64,000 nt of DNA from Euphorbia lathyris (taxonomy: Eukaryota; Streptophyta; Magnoliopsida; Malpighiales; Euphorbiaceae): the NCBI RefSeq assembly GCF_963576675.1, contig NC_088916.1, positions 6,277,001-6,341,000 on the forward strand. The letters are read 5' to 3'. The notes beneath the pieces are model-generated. The model made no database searches. It saw only the letters and a program-made list of their open reading frames with translations, and was not told the origin of the DNA. The translations under genes were made by a program, and so were the position numbers. Every line of letters starts with the position of its first letter. The stretch's first letter is position 1. Of this stretch, positions 45,117 to 56,684 are shown in pieces.

Positions 45117-46009
45117 ATGTCATCAACAACCTTTACATTTGAGGTTCCTCTCTTTGATGGAAAAAGTAATTTCATGTTGTGGCAAAGCACGATTCAAGAC
45201 TATTTGATGCATGAGGGCCTTCATGTCGCACTAGAAGATGAGAAGCCTAACGATATGAAAAATGAAGATTGCAGTATAGTTCAAAGGAAAGTTGTCAACA
45301 GTATCAGGTTAGCTCTTTCTCGATAGATTAAAGTTATTGTGTTGAAGTTTTTGGATAGTCGGATGTGTCTGAAGATGGACTTGTACACACTCAGAATGGA
45401 TGAAGGAGGTAACGTTATTGACCATATTAATAATTTTAATCAATTGGTCTGTCAACTATTGAATTTAGGAGAGAAAATTGAGGATGAAGAGAAGTCATTG
45501 CTCTTGTTAGCATCATTGCCTAGATCTTTCAAGTCGTCGGTATAAACGATGTTAGTGATGGAATAGTTGAATAATGTTATGCCAATCTTAAAGGAGAATA
45601 AGAGGATGATGAGAAAAGATTATAATAGTCCTAGAATACTCATAGATGCAGATGATGGAGAAAGAGCGAGGAACCATAGGAAAGGTGACTGTAGTGGAAG
45701 ATCCAGATCTCAACAGAAGTCTATGAGTATTGTTGAGTGCTTTTATTATGGAAACACCATTGCATGTAATCTTATTGCCTATAAGGATGACTTGAACAGT
45801 CTAGAAGTAATGATGAAGGGTATTGGAAAGGTTGGAAATTCCTCCGCTAATGTGGTTGAAGATTGTGATTTATTGTTTACTACTGCAGACGATCTTGTTG
45901 AAGATTGTTTTGGTTGGGTGTTAGAATCAGTCGAGTTTGTTTTGACACTTTACAAGTAGATAGAGATTTTGGCTAGAGCCGTAATGGGAGAATTCATAGA
46001 TGAAGATTA
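45117..46009 (+). pseudogene. Copia C gag/protease remnant, left part
   Basis: Opens MSSTTFTFEVPLFDGKSNFM then LWQSTIQDYLMHEGL, the Tnt1/Tork-type gag (UBN2) start. It continues with LRMDEGGNVIDHINNFNQLV and LLLLASLPRSFKSSV, all canonical gag blocks. Stop codons and small indels break it (for example at 45324-45326 and 45543-45545), and the zinc knuckle is degraded. Protease-region sequence begins near 45900 and is cut at 46009 by insertion of the Sirevirus. The remaining part follows at 58140. Confidence 0.85.
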
Positions 46010-47474
46010 TGTTGAAACACCTTTCCACATGATTTTGATTTGACAAAATTATTTAAGTTAATCCATGATTAAGAGGCAATTAAATTTAAGTGCTTTGATT
46101 TAATTATACTAATATGTTTGTTCAATGGTGAGTATAAGTATAAATGAAAACAGAATCAAAAAGTAAGACAGGACGAAGTCAGCATGAGAACACAGCATAA
46201 GCTGAGTGGAGTGCAACTCAGCATAATAGAAGAAAAGCCATCTTCAGAACAAACATTTAAAGATGAAGCTGACCAAAGAAGCTGAGTGAAACGCAAGTCC
46301 TTCTCTAAACTAAAGCTTGCAGACGAAGATGGCCACGGAAGCTGGGTAAGAGTAACTCAGAAACAAAGAACAAAAGCAACGTCAATAAAGTCAAGCTGAG
46401 TGTTCATCAGGACAGTATGAATGATCCGTTTGCTAGAAGACAAGATCCGACAACTGTCTGCACCAATAATAGAAACCTTGGAATTACGCATAGAGTCAAT
46501 TTCGAGATGCATGGGTCAACTGTCCATTAGCTAAAAGACGAACTGGCACTAGAAGACACACCTACGGGAAGAAGACAAGCCTGACGCCTGCGGAATTCAG
46601 ACGACATGATTGGCCTGCAAATCTGAAGCTGACCAGAACAATGTCGTAAGAAAGAGCCGTTTGAATCCAATGGATAATTCCAGATTCAAATGATTGTGCC
46701 TTCAGATTTCAACTATAAAAGGACAAGTTCATGCTTGGATCCTTAGCCGATTTTGCCAAGAAAAATACAAGAGAAAAAGAGAAAAGATACAAAGCACATT
46801 CAAACAAGAAAAAGATCTTACACCAAACTTCCATTTCTGTGTAAAAGCTAGATTGATTTTGTAATCATCTAAAGTGTTCTTCATCTAGAAAGAACAAGTT
46901 TGTATCAATTATAAAATTGAGAGAGTGGTGCTGAGTACTCGGTTTTAAGGACTCAGTAGTAGAGAAATCTAGGTGTTCGGTTATAGCACTTAGTAGGAGT
47001 TGAGTAGACGAATAGAGGAAGGTAGTCTTGCATATTCAACTGCCTTGTAAAAGGTTTGTGCTCTACCTTTAAAGAGCTCAGTATTGGATTGAAAAAGCCC
47101 GGAGGGACTCTGGGGACTGGACATAGGCGGAGAGGCAGAACCAGGATAAGTCGTGCTGAGTAATTTCTAACTCTCTTTCAATATATCTATATATGTGTTG
47201 TCTGATTAAATTTCTCAGGATATAAATTATAAAAGCTGACACTGAGTAATCTTGGTGCTGAGTTGGAAGCTGACCTCAAGTGTTAATTCCCAACTCACAA
47301 GTAAAATAGTTCTAGTCAGCATCTGACTAAAGCTGTCTTACATTTCTCGGCCGTGCTGACCTAAACTAAGATAAGTAACTTAAAAAATTAATTAAGTCAG
47401 CATTATTTAGCGAAAAAGTTACATTAGTTCCTAACCCCCCCCCCCCCCTTGGAACTAATCACACGGGACCAACA
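46010..47474 (+). repeat. B2 5' LTR (1465 bp)
   Basis: TGTTGAAACACC to GGGACCAACA. It differs from the 3' LTR by scattered substitutions, mostly transitions, and by a 10-bp stretch near 46989 that the 3' LTR lacks. Confidence 0.95.
46714..46720 (+). promoter_or_regulatory. TATA box of B2 LTR
   Basis: TATAAAA about 700 bp into the LTR, repeated at 57389-57395 in the 3' LTR. Probable start region for the genomic RNA. Confidence 0.6.
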
Positions 47475-47476
47475 AG

Positions 47477-47489
47477 TGGTATCAGAGCC
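47477..47489 (+). other. B2 primer-binding site
   Basis: TGGTATCAGAGCC, two bases after the LTR, complementary to the initiator Met-tRNA 3' end. Confidence 0.92.
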
Positions 47490-47538
47490 AATTAGCTCGC
47501 TACTCAAAGATATAACTATCTTGAGCTGATCCCGATAA

Positions 47539-49311
47539 ATGGCTGAGAACAGCACTCGTTTCCTTCCAGGAAATCAAACAACACAGATACTCCCCGAGGG
47601 ATTATCAATTAGTCGGCCTCCTTTGTTTTTCGGATCAAATTATGCATTTTGGAAAAACAGGATGAAGAACTTTATTCAAGCTACAAACATGAGTGCGTGG
47701 CTTGCAATAGTTCAATGCCCATATGTGCCTTACAAAATTGTTGACAACGAAAAGGTTGTCAAGAGTGAAACTGAGTGGTCAGAGGATGACCTTAAAAAAT
47801 TACAAAATAATGCTTCGGCTATCAATATGCTTCACTGTGCGTTAGATGTTGCAGACTACAACAAAATTTTAGGTTGTGAGTCAGCTCAGGAAATATGGAA
47901 GAAGCTCGAAGTAACCTATGAAGGCACATGCAAGGTCAAGGAGTCAAAGGTGAACCAACATATGAGACTGTATGAGCTGTTCGAGATGAATGAGAATGAA
48001 GATATCTCGGAGATGAACTCAAGGTTCAAAAATATTATAAATGAGCTTAAAAGACTTGGAAAGAACTTCACAGAAGAGGAGCAGGTGAAGAAAATCCTAA
48101 GAAGTCTCCCTAAGAGCTGGCAAGCTAAGAAGAATGTTATGGAGGAAGCTCAGGACTTGACCACGTACAAATACGACGAGCTGATCGGATCTCTGCTGAC
48201 TCATGAGATCTCTATGAAAAATTTTAAAGCTAAAGAGAAGTCAGAAGACAAGAAGCAGAAATCACTTGTCATGAAAGCTGACTCAACCGAAGCTGACTCA
48301 TCAGATGATGAGGAAATGGTCATGTTCACAAGGAAGATGAAGAAGCTGTTCAGAAATAATGATAAAAACAGCAAGAGGCCATACAAAAGAGGTGATAGGT
48401 ACAAAGCTGAGTCTAGTGACAACATATATAAGAAGGACATCTCCAAGCCTGTCACGTGCTTTGAGTGTCATCAAACTGGGCACATTAAGTCAAGCTGCCC
48501 TAACTTAAAGAAAGAAAAGAAGGGAAGCAAAACGGCAATGGTGGCCACATGGAGTGACAGTGATGAGTCAACCTCATCAGAAGCTGATGCAAATGAGACA
48601 GCAAATATATGCTTCATGGCCGATGACGCTGCTGACCAAAGTCAATCTGAGCAAGCTGGCCTCTTTGAAGAATCTGAACAGGAGGACCACTCAAATGAGG
48701 TAACATCTCTACACATGCTTAGAAATGAAATGGTTAACGCCCTGAGTGACTTATATACACTGACTAAAAAGTGTAACAAGAAAATAAAGGCACTCAGCAG
48801 GAGGTGTGACGAGATTGAAGAGGTCAAACTCAGTGACCTTCGATATCTTCTCCAAGACAACTCAACTTTGCATGACATTATGAAAATCATGCACAAGTTT
48901 GTCTCGGAAGTCCAATCAGATTCAAAGAAACTGAGAAAGGATGTCACAACCCTACAGAACCAAATAAAAGGTTCAACTAAAAATAAATCTCACGCTGAGT
49001 ACTCAGGTACTGGTCAACGTAGACAGTTCACTCAGTATGACTGTTGTGGGAAAAGAGGACACACAATAGATGTGTGTTGGTATAACAAGCGGATTGTCCA
49101 ATGTGATTTCTGCGGAAAGAAAGGCCATACCACCAAGGTATGTTGGCATGCTCAGCACAATGGTGCTGACCAAAGACAAAGTTACCCTAAAAGGGTAACT
49201 CATTGTGACTTCTGTGGTAAACAAGGCCACACCATAAATATTTGCTGTCACAAATTAAAACATGATGTAGCACCTGTCTATGCTAACCAACGAGGACCCA
49301 AAAAGAATTAG
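47539..49311 (+). CDS. gag: Sirevirus gag polyprotein
   Basis: A 590-aa intact frame beginning MAENSTRFLPGNQ shortly after the primer site. Residues about 25-230 form the Copia gag (UBN2) domain: PPLFFGSNYAFWKNRMKNFI, then MNSRFKNIINELKRLG and ILRSLPKSWQAK. Four CCHC-type zinc knuckles follow: C307-C320 (CFECHQTGHIKSSC), 500-513, 522-535 and 556-569 (the last two CDFCGK..GHT...C). In the second, the first Cys is replaced by Tyr500. A charged Ser/Asp/Glu-rich linker (about 340-480) separates knuckle 1 from the cluster. It packages element RNA into particles. The terminal TAG may itself be a lesion: pol is in the same frame and two further stops separate them. Confidence 0.92.
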   Translation: MAENSTRFLPGNQTTQILPEGLSISRPPLFFGSNYAFWKNRMKNFIQATNMSAWLAIVQCPYVPYKIVDNEKVVKSETEWSEDDLKKLQNNASAINMLHCALDVADYNKILGCESAQEIWKKLEVTYEGTCKVKESKVNQHMRLYELFEMNENEDISEMNSRFKNIINELKRLGKNFTEEEQVKKILRSLPKSWQAKKNVMEEAQDLTTYKYDELIGSLLTHEISMKNFKAKEKSEDKKQKSLVMKADSTEADSSDDEEMVMFTRKMKKLFRNNDKNSKRPYKRGDRYKAESSDNIYKKDISKPVTCFECHQTGHIKSSCPNLKKEKKGSKTAMVATWSDSDESTSSEADANETANICFMADDAADQSQSEQAGLFEESEQEDHSNEVTSLHMLRNEMVNALSDLYTLTKKCNKKIKALSRRCDEIEEVKLSDLRYLLQDNSTLHDIMKIMHKFVSEVQSDSKKLRKDVTTLQNQIKGSTKNKSHAEYSGTGQRRQFTQYDCCGKRGHTIDVCWYNKRIVQCDFCGKKGHTTKVCWHAQHNGADQRQSYPKRVTHCDFCGKQGHTINICCHKLKHDVAPVYANQRGPKKN

Positions 49312-52300
49312 GTACCTAAAGATGAATGATTCAAAATGTAGGTGAGCTTGAGGTGCGTGGAGAAGTCAAAGCTTTGGTATATTGACAGCGCATGCTCGAG
49401 GTATATGACTGGTGATGAAACTCAGTTCATCACACTTGAGCTTAAACGAGGTGGTAACGTAAGCTTTGGAGACAATAAAAAGGGTAAGATAGTTGGATCA
49501 GGTACTATCGGAGGTAACCCTACTATTGAGTCAGTCTCCCTAGTTAAAGGTCTCAAATATAACCTATTGAGCGTAGCTTAGCTGTGTGACAGCGGTAGAA
49601 AGGTTGTATTTGATGCCACTGAGTGTCGAATACTCGAGGGAAAAACAAACAATTTGATTTTAACTACCCCTCGTGTTGACAATGTGTACATGTTGAGTTT
49701 AGAAAAACAGTTTTCTAAAAATATATGCTTAGTGTCAAAGGAGGATAACTCTTGGCTATGGCATAGGAGACTTGGTCATGTAAGCATGGACCTCCTTGCC
49801 AAATTAGCAAGAAAGCAATTAGTTGAGGGATTGCCCAAACTTAAATTTGAAAAAGATCAACTATGTAATGCTTGTCAGCAAGGTAAACAAACGAAAAAGT
49901 CTTTTCAAAGTAAAAACATTGTCTCAACCACGCGACCATTGGAATTACTACATTTGGATCTTTTCGGACCTGTCCAGCCACTCAGCTTGGGAGGTAAGAA
50001 ATTTTCCTTAGTCATTATAGACGATTTCTCTCGGTATACTTGGATCATCTTGCTGAGTAGCAAGGATGAAACATTTGAAATGTTCACAACATTGATCAAA
50101 AATCTTGAAAATGACAAAGATCTAAGAGTAGCTCATATAAGAAGTGATAATGGCGGAGAATTCAAAAACCAACAGTTTGACGAATTCTGTGAAGTCAGTG
50201 GCATTGACCATAATTTTTTTGCACCTAGAACGCCTCAACAAAATGGGGTTGTTGAAAGGAAGAACAGAACAATAGTTGAAATTGCTAGGACAATGCTGAG
50301 CGAAAATAGGCTTCCAAAGTATTTTTGGGGTGAAGCTGTCCACACAGCATGTTATATACTTAATAGGGCTTTAGTTAGACCCATTCTTAAGAAAACCCCC
50401 TATGAACTTTGGAAAGGACGAAAGCCCAACATTGGCTACTTTCGTGCCTTTGGGTGCAAATGCTTTATACTCAATACAAAAGAAAACCTTGCCAAATTCG
50501 ATGCTAAAGCTGACGAAGCGATCTTTCTCGGGTACTCAACTAACAGTAAAGCATATAGGGTATACAATAAGCGAACTCAGGTTGTAGAAGAATCTGTACA
50601 TATTGAGTTCGACGAAACTGACCCTGCAGGGAAGACAACTCAGTCCGCCGAAGATGACCCAAGCTCAGCTTCCGCTGACCAAAATGGAGCCACTGAATCA
50701 TCAGTACAAGGACTAACCAAAGGTAAACACGAAACCAAAATTACCTTTGCTGACCAATCTACTCCTGCAGATATTATAGAAACACCTATTCCAGACAACC
50801 CAACATTGCCCAAAGAAATCAAAATTCCAAAAGGACATTCGGAGAAGTCCATTCTTGATGCTGCTGAAAACAAGCTGATGATGAGAGATCAGCTTAGAAA
50901 ATATCTCAGCAATGTTGCATTCGTCTCAGTACATGAACCAAAGAATTTCTCAGATGCTGAGCACGACGAGCATTAGATCAATGCTATGCAAGAGGAGCTT
51001 GATCAGTTCAAAAGAAATGAGGTATGGGATTTAGTACCAAACCCTAGGAATCAAAAGACCATAGGAACTAAGTGGGTCTTTAGAAATAAACTAGATGAGC
51101 AAGGCAATGTAGTCAGGAACAAAGCTCGACTTGTAGCCCAAGGCTATAGTCAGCAAGAGGGCATTGACTATGGTGAGACCTTTGCACCCATAGCTAGGTT
51201 AGAGGCTATAGGTATATTATGTGCATATGCTAGTTTCATGAACTTCAAACTATATCAAATGGATGTAAAAAGTGCTTTTCTTAATGGATTTATAAACGAA
51301 GAGGTATATGTTAGTCAGCCTCCTGGGTTTGAAGATCCAAAGTTTCCAAACCACGTTTATAAACTCAAGAAGGCCTTGTACGGCCTAAAACAAGCACCGT
51401 GTGCTTGGTATGAGAGGTTGACCAATTTCTTGCTGACCAGGAACTATGTCAAAGGCAAAGCTGACACAACCTTATTCATTAAGAAGAAGGGTAAAAATAC
51501 CCTGTTGGCACAAATTTAAGTAGATGATATAATCTTTGGTGCTACGGACGAATCTATGTGCAAAGAATTTAGTAAACAGATGCAAACTGAGTTCGAGATG
51601 TCTATGATGGGGGAACTCAACTTCTTCCTTGGACTTCAAATCAAGCAAGGGAAGAATGGCATCTTCATTAGTCAGTCTAAGTACGCCAAAGAAATGATAA
51701 AGAAATTCGTTATGGAAGAATGCAAGCTCATATCTACCCCAATGGGTACTGACACTGTCCTCTGTGCTGACGAGAAAGGTAAGTCAGTAGATAGCAAATT
51801 ATATCGAGGTATGATTGGCTCTTTACTTTATCTTACTGCTAGTAGACCTGATATTCAGTACTCAGTATGTTATTGCGCAAGATATCAAGCTGACCCTAGG
51901 GAATCTCACCTTATAGCTGTAAAAAGAATTTTCAAATATTTGCAGAGCTCAGTTAATGCAGGTTTATGGTATCTAAATACAAATGACTTTACACTCATTG
52001 GATACACTGATGCTGACTATGGACGAGATAAGCTAGAGCGTAAGAGTACTTCAGGAGGGTGTCACTTCCTTGGAAGCTGTCTAGTATCTTGGTTCAGCAA
52101 GAAGCAATCATCAGTGGCCTTGTCAACAACTGAAGCTGAGTACATTGCTGCTGGAAGCTGTGTGGCTCAAGTCCTATGGATAAATCAATAGCTTGAGGAT
52201 TATGGTGTAAAAACAGAAACAATAGAAGTCAAATGTGACAACAAGAGTGCCATTGACTTATCCAAAAATCCAATCCAACACAGCAGGATGAAGCATGTCA

Positions 52301-52464
52301 GCATAAGGCATCACTTCATAAGGGATCATGTACTCAAGGGTGAGATCAAGCTGACCTACGTTCCTATAGATGAACAGCTTGCAGATATCTTCACAAAGCC
52401 TCTGGCTCGTGAGCAATTTAACATACTAAGGGAAGCTATCGGTATGTCTAATCCTCTTCACTAA
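49312..52464 (+). pseudogene. pol: B2 pol: protease, integrase, RT, RNase H, with stops
   Basis: The frame is the same as gag throughout, with no frameshift. Protease active site YIDSACSRYM lies near 49378. Integrase has the HHCC finger (LWHRRLGHVS, CNACQQGK), then LDLFGP, IIDDFSRYTW, IRSDNGGEF and PQQNGVVERKNR. RT has [22 protein letters not shown] and [16 protein letters not shown]. RNase H has YTDADYGRD and [10 protein letters not shown], and ends at TAA 52462-52464. Stops lie at 49327, 49339, 49579, 50974, 51517 and 52189 (first base). The 51517 TAA replaces the Tyr of the YVDD catalytic box. Where B1 can be compared, 50974 and 52189 are transitions (TGG, CAG) and 51517 is a transversion (TAC). 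The CAPC form of the usual APRAW also differs from B1. Confidence 0.92.
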
Positions 52465-52969
52465 AATTATATGTTTAAATTGAATGTTGAGTAACTACCA
52501 TGCTAAGTGATTTGTGCTAAATGAGTAACTATTGCATGATGAGCTAAATATGAACAATCTCACTCCATGCTGAGTAGACACACATCTTGAGTGGTTAACA
52601 TAAGCTGAGTTACTAAGCATGTGAACATTCCTTCTACGTAAAACTGACTTCCTAGAATCATAAACGATTAGATTTCTGGAAACTGAGTAAAACACTTATG
52701 CATAATAAATGCTAGCACGCGCATTAATAGCCACCTAGGATGATGCAAGCGCAATTATTAGAAAACATATGCGCCGATTGTGTCATAAATGCCAGATTAT
52801 TGTCGATTGATCGTCTCGAGGTAAAACGGCTATTCCAACCCTTTCGATCAACTTGGCATCCTTATAAATAGTGGACGAATTCCAACTCATACCTCTTTAC
52901 ATTCAAATTTCTGGCATTCAATCTCTCTCTCTCAAATCCCAAAACCTCTCTAAAATTCTTGAGAAAATC
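52465..52969 (+). other. B2 pol-to-env leader with TGCTGAGTAA-like repeats
   Basis: Between 52480 and 52625 at least six variants of ATGCTGAGTAA occur, matching the pattern in B1. A pyrimidine-rich tract (52920-52932) precedes the ORF. No coding frame. Confidence 0.6.
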
Positions 52970-55900
52970 ATGTCTGATTCTCAAAACATCTCCGGCGGCG
53001 ATTACGACCAAAATAGCTGCGATGAAAACCCTTCGTCTCCTGCTCAGTAGGAATATGTAGAGACCTCCAGTGAGTCTCAAGGTCATGGTCAGCATGACCA
53101 ATCTAAGGTCAGCACCTCCGGCAAAGACCCTCGAGCTGACCAAGCAACTCCATCCAAGAAACAGAAAAAGAAGAAGGAAAAGAAAGACAAGCAACCTGAG
53201 GAAAAGGAATTTGTTCAGGTTTACAACTGTGTAAAAAATTGTGAGGTACTTCGCTGCCGGTGGTTCTCCCCAAGTTTCTTAACAGCTGAAAAAATGTTCT
53301 GTAAATGGATCTCTAAAAACGGGTGGTCAGAATTCTTCTCTCTGTCCGGTAAAACTTACCCCCGGTTAGTAAGGGAATTTTATTCGAATCTCAAGGTGGA
53401 TAAGGACAACGCCGACCATCTAGTCACTGAGGTCACAGGCAAGGACATCACAGTAACCCCATCCTATCTAGCAACTTTGCTAAAGCTGTCGAACAAAGGA
53501 AAAGAATTCAGAACCACGAACGTCAAACTTGACTACCCTGTTGAGTTCTGTAAACCGACGACTCACAAAGGAGAAATAGCCAGTACATGTATGGGTCAGG
53601 ATCAAAAAATGGCTCATTACATCCTGACCAACTTCATATTCCCTAAGGTCAACTCTGCCTCATCAGCATCCAATTTTGAGCAAAACTTCATCTGGCACAT
53701 GCTGACCTACAAACCACTCAACATGCCCGTATTTCTTGTCGGTGCATTCCAACGGAGTACTGGGAAACTCAGGATGGGATCCTTCATCACGAGAATTCTT
53801 GAAGACCAACAAATAAACACGATTGGTGAAGCTAAGTCATGGGGTACTGAAATCACAGCGGCACTGCTGTTTGGGTTAGCATACAACCAACCTCTTAAGT
53901 CTAAGAAAGGAAAGGGGGTTGTTGAAGAGAATGAGGAAGCAGGTAATGCTGAGGGAGGAGCACAAGCTATGTCGACCAAGAAAGGAAAGATAGTGGTGGC
54001 AAGCAAGGAGCCTGTTGATCGCACAAGGCAGGACAAAAAGGAGGGAAGCTGACCAGTCAGCAAAAGATGTGAACACAGCTCCTAAAAAGCTAAGAATAGT
54101 ATCCAGTGCGAGGAAAGTTGATGCTGAGCAAGGTCAGGAGGCACCTAAGTCAGCAGAAAAACTGAAAAGGCAAGTTGAGCCTGAGGAAGAGAGTGAAGAT
54201 ACTCCTAAGCAGCCTCTGAGAAAGAAGAAGAAGAAATCCTCTGGACTTACCCCAATCGATGCACTGCCGCTTGACTGTGTAATCTCTAAAGATTCACACT
54301 TTGTGAAAAGTCAAGAAATTGATCTTGAGAAAACTCCTGCTGACCAAGAAGAAGAATTGGGTAATCTTGGAGGTCAGTTTGATGATGAAAGGACAGATGA
54401 TGTTGAGCTCTGTAAAGAAGTTGATGCTGAGCAAAACCAAACAGTTAGTACTGAGCGAGTTGAGAATCCAACTGTGCCGAGTAAGACAGTTGATGCTGAG
54501 TCCACAGAACAAGCAAGAGCTGTGGAAGATCTCAATGCTGACCTTGGGTTGAACTCATCTTCTGAGTCCCTTGACTCCATTGCTGCTGATCCATCTCCTC
54601 CAACTCATAAGACCAGCACTGGCAAACGACTCAAGAGAAAAGCTCAAAAGTCTCCTATCATTGATCTTCTGGACGATTCTCCACTAAGGGAACCAATCTC
54701 TGCCCTTACCACACTCCAATTCCAGTTCTTCAACAATGCCATTGAACCAAATTTGGACCAACTCAAGGAAAAGCAAGCCACTGTTTCTCAAGCTGAGGAA
54801 CAAGCCAAGACTCTTGAAGATCCAATTCCTGTCGAGCCAGTGCTCGAAGTTCCTGCTGCTCAAGACAAAGAGTTAGCAAAGGAAAATCCTGCTCAAGTCA
54901 GCACTGATCTACCTTCACCTTCAACTCAACTTCAAGCTGACTCTGAACAGGTCAATATCTCTGCCGATCCACCTCTTCCAAATCCTTCGACGCAGAAAGA
55001 AAACCAGTCAGTTCCTGATGCTGACCTAAACAAAAGTCCAGCTATTGACCGTGCTGGCAAATCTAATTCTAGACAGCACCAAACACCTCCTCCATCCGGT
55101 GTTATTCCAATTCCGGCCGCTGAGCATCATCCTGATGGGACTTACGCTTACTTGTATGCAACTGAGTCTGGGCGAAGAATCATTGACTCAACTCAATCAC
55201 TACTTCAGGACATTAACCAATCTCATGTCGATGCTGCTGGGTCTGTCCATGTTGCGCCTCAACACATATCTTTTGTCACTCAGCTTCTATCTGAAATCAA
55301 GGGTCTCAAGGACTTACTGAGTGTCATGACATATTTTCAATCTCAACAACCCAAGCAAGAATCAATCGTAAAGCTGGCTGAACTCCAGCTGATAATGGTC
55401 AATCATATGAACTCCCTCCAGGGCCAACTCAACACTTTGTCAGCTGCGAACTCACTCTATGCAACCTCTGCTGAGGTTCATTAACTCTTTACCCAGCTAA
55501 GTTCTAAGCTGACCGGGACTCGTGAATTAGTCTCCTCCTCCTCCCAGTGTTCCATTGAGCAAATTAGCGAAGCTGTTCGCCTACTCAACTTGAGTAAAGA
55601 AGAAATGGATACTGACCAAGTCAAGACAAATGAGATTCTGCAGTATTCTCAAGCCACACTTAACCATGTCCGCTATACAAATGCCCAACGTCAGTTCTAT
55701 GATTCGGCTCTGCTCAAAATGTACCATCAATCATATGCCAAGCTGACAAAATCCATCACTTGGATCAGGAAATCACAGGAGTATCTTCTGAGCATGCTAA
55801 GTGCTAACATTAGGATCCCTTCTGCCACTCTGGATGATGGCATGGCTGTCTTCGACGGTCTTCGGGAGAGTACAAGTCAACTCCGAGCATACTCAGTAAA

Positions 55901-56096
55901 ACTGGCTCATGCTGTTCTTCGCGAGACCTTTATTCCCCCTTCATCTGATGCTGGCAAAACGGGGGAGAAAGAAATGCAAGCTGCTGGAACTCAGCAGAAT
56001 ATGGGAGAAGCATCTGGCAGTCAGCAACAAAGAACTGCCAAAGGAAAAGGCAAAGTTAATCATGCTCACCAAGCTCAAGTCAACAGGAAGAAATAG
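52970..56096 (+). pseudogene. B2 env-like third ORF, disrupted
   Basis: ATG 52970 (MSDSQNISGGDY) starts the same protein as in B1. TAG at 53048-53050 stands where B1 has CAG. The conserved N-terminal block (CKWISKNGW, YPRLVREFYSNL, PSYLATLLKL, STCMGQDQKMAHYILTNFIF) is otherwise open from 53051 to 54052. A frameshift near 54040 moves the reading to another frame, which runs to TAA 55482-55484 and then to TAG 56094-56096. The C-terminal block (ISEAVRLLNLSKEEMDTDQ, YTNAQRQFYDSALLKMYHQ) matches B1. The whole would be about 1,040 residues: an N-terminal globular domain, a long Lys/Glu/Ala/Pro-rich low-complexity region and a helical C-terminus. Function is unknown. Confidence 0.82.
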
Positions 56097-56684
56097 ATCG
56101 TCTAGCTTTAGTACTTGACTTGTAGTTTATCTGGCGTGTTCTTTCGTATTTTGTATGCTGACAATCTATCTATTTTAAGCATCTTTTCATTCAAAACTGA
56201 CTTATCTATATGCGATGCCTACTTGTTGTGCTATATGCTGATCTGTCTTAAACGAACAAACAAACAAAACTAAAAAGGGGACATACAAGCAAAATATACT
56301 CAGTACACATTTGCTTTGATACATCCTTTCATTTGCTCTGATACATGATTAAATAAGCTCTGATATAATCCTTCATAACTCTGATACCTAAACTGACCAT
56401 GTATCAAACTGAGTAAAAATATGTTCCAAATTTTGAACTATTCTGAAAACTGACCTAAGCTCATATGAATTAGATCTTGGAAGGTCTAGAATTGAACTAA
56501 GTCAGTATAAGCATGTCTTAATTTTACTCGATTAAATCTTAGAAGGTTTAGAGTTAAGCTAAGTCAATAGATGCAACCCTTACAGAGGAGTAACTTCAGA
56601 AGAATGAAAGATGACTCAATCATGGGGAATTTCAAATCTGAGTTCCATAATTAATAATTTTGCCAACATCAAAATGGGGGAGTT
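56097..56684 (+). other. B2 3' untranslated region and polypurine tract
   Basis: Non-coding. The polypurine tract AAAATGGGGGAGTT (56671-56684) abuts the 3' LTR. CTCAGT/CTGAC motifs recur, as in B1. Confidence 0.75.
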
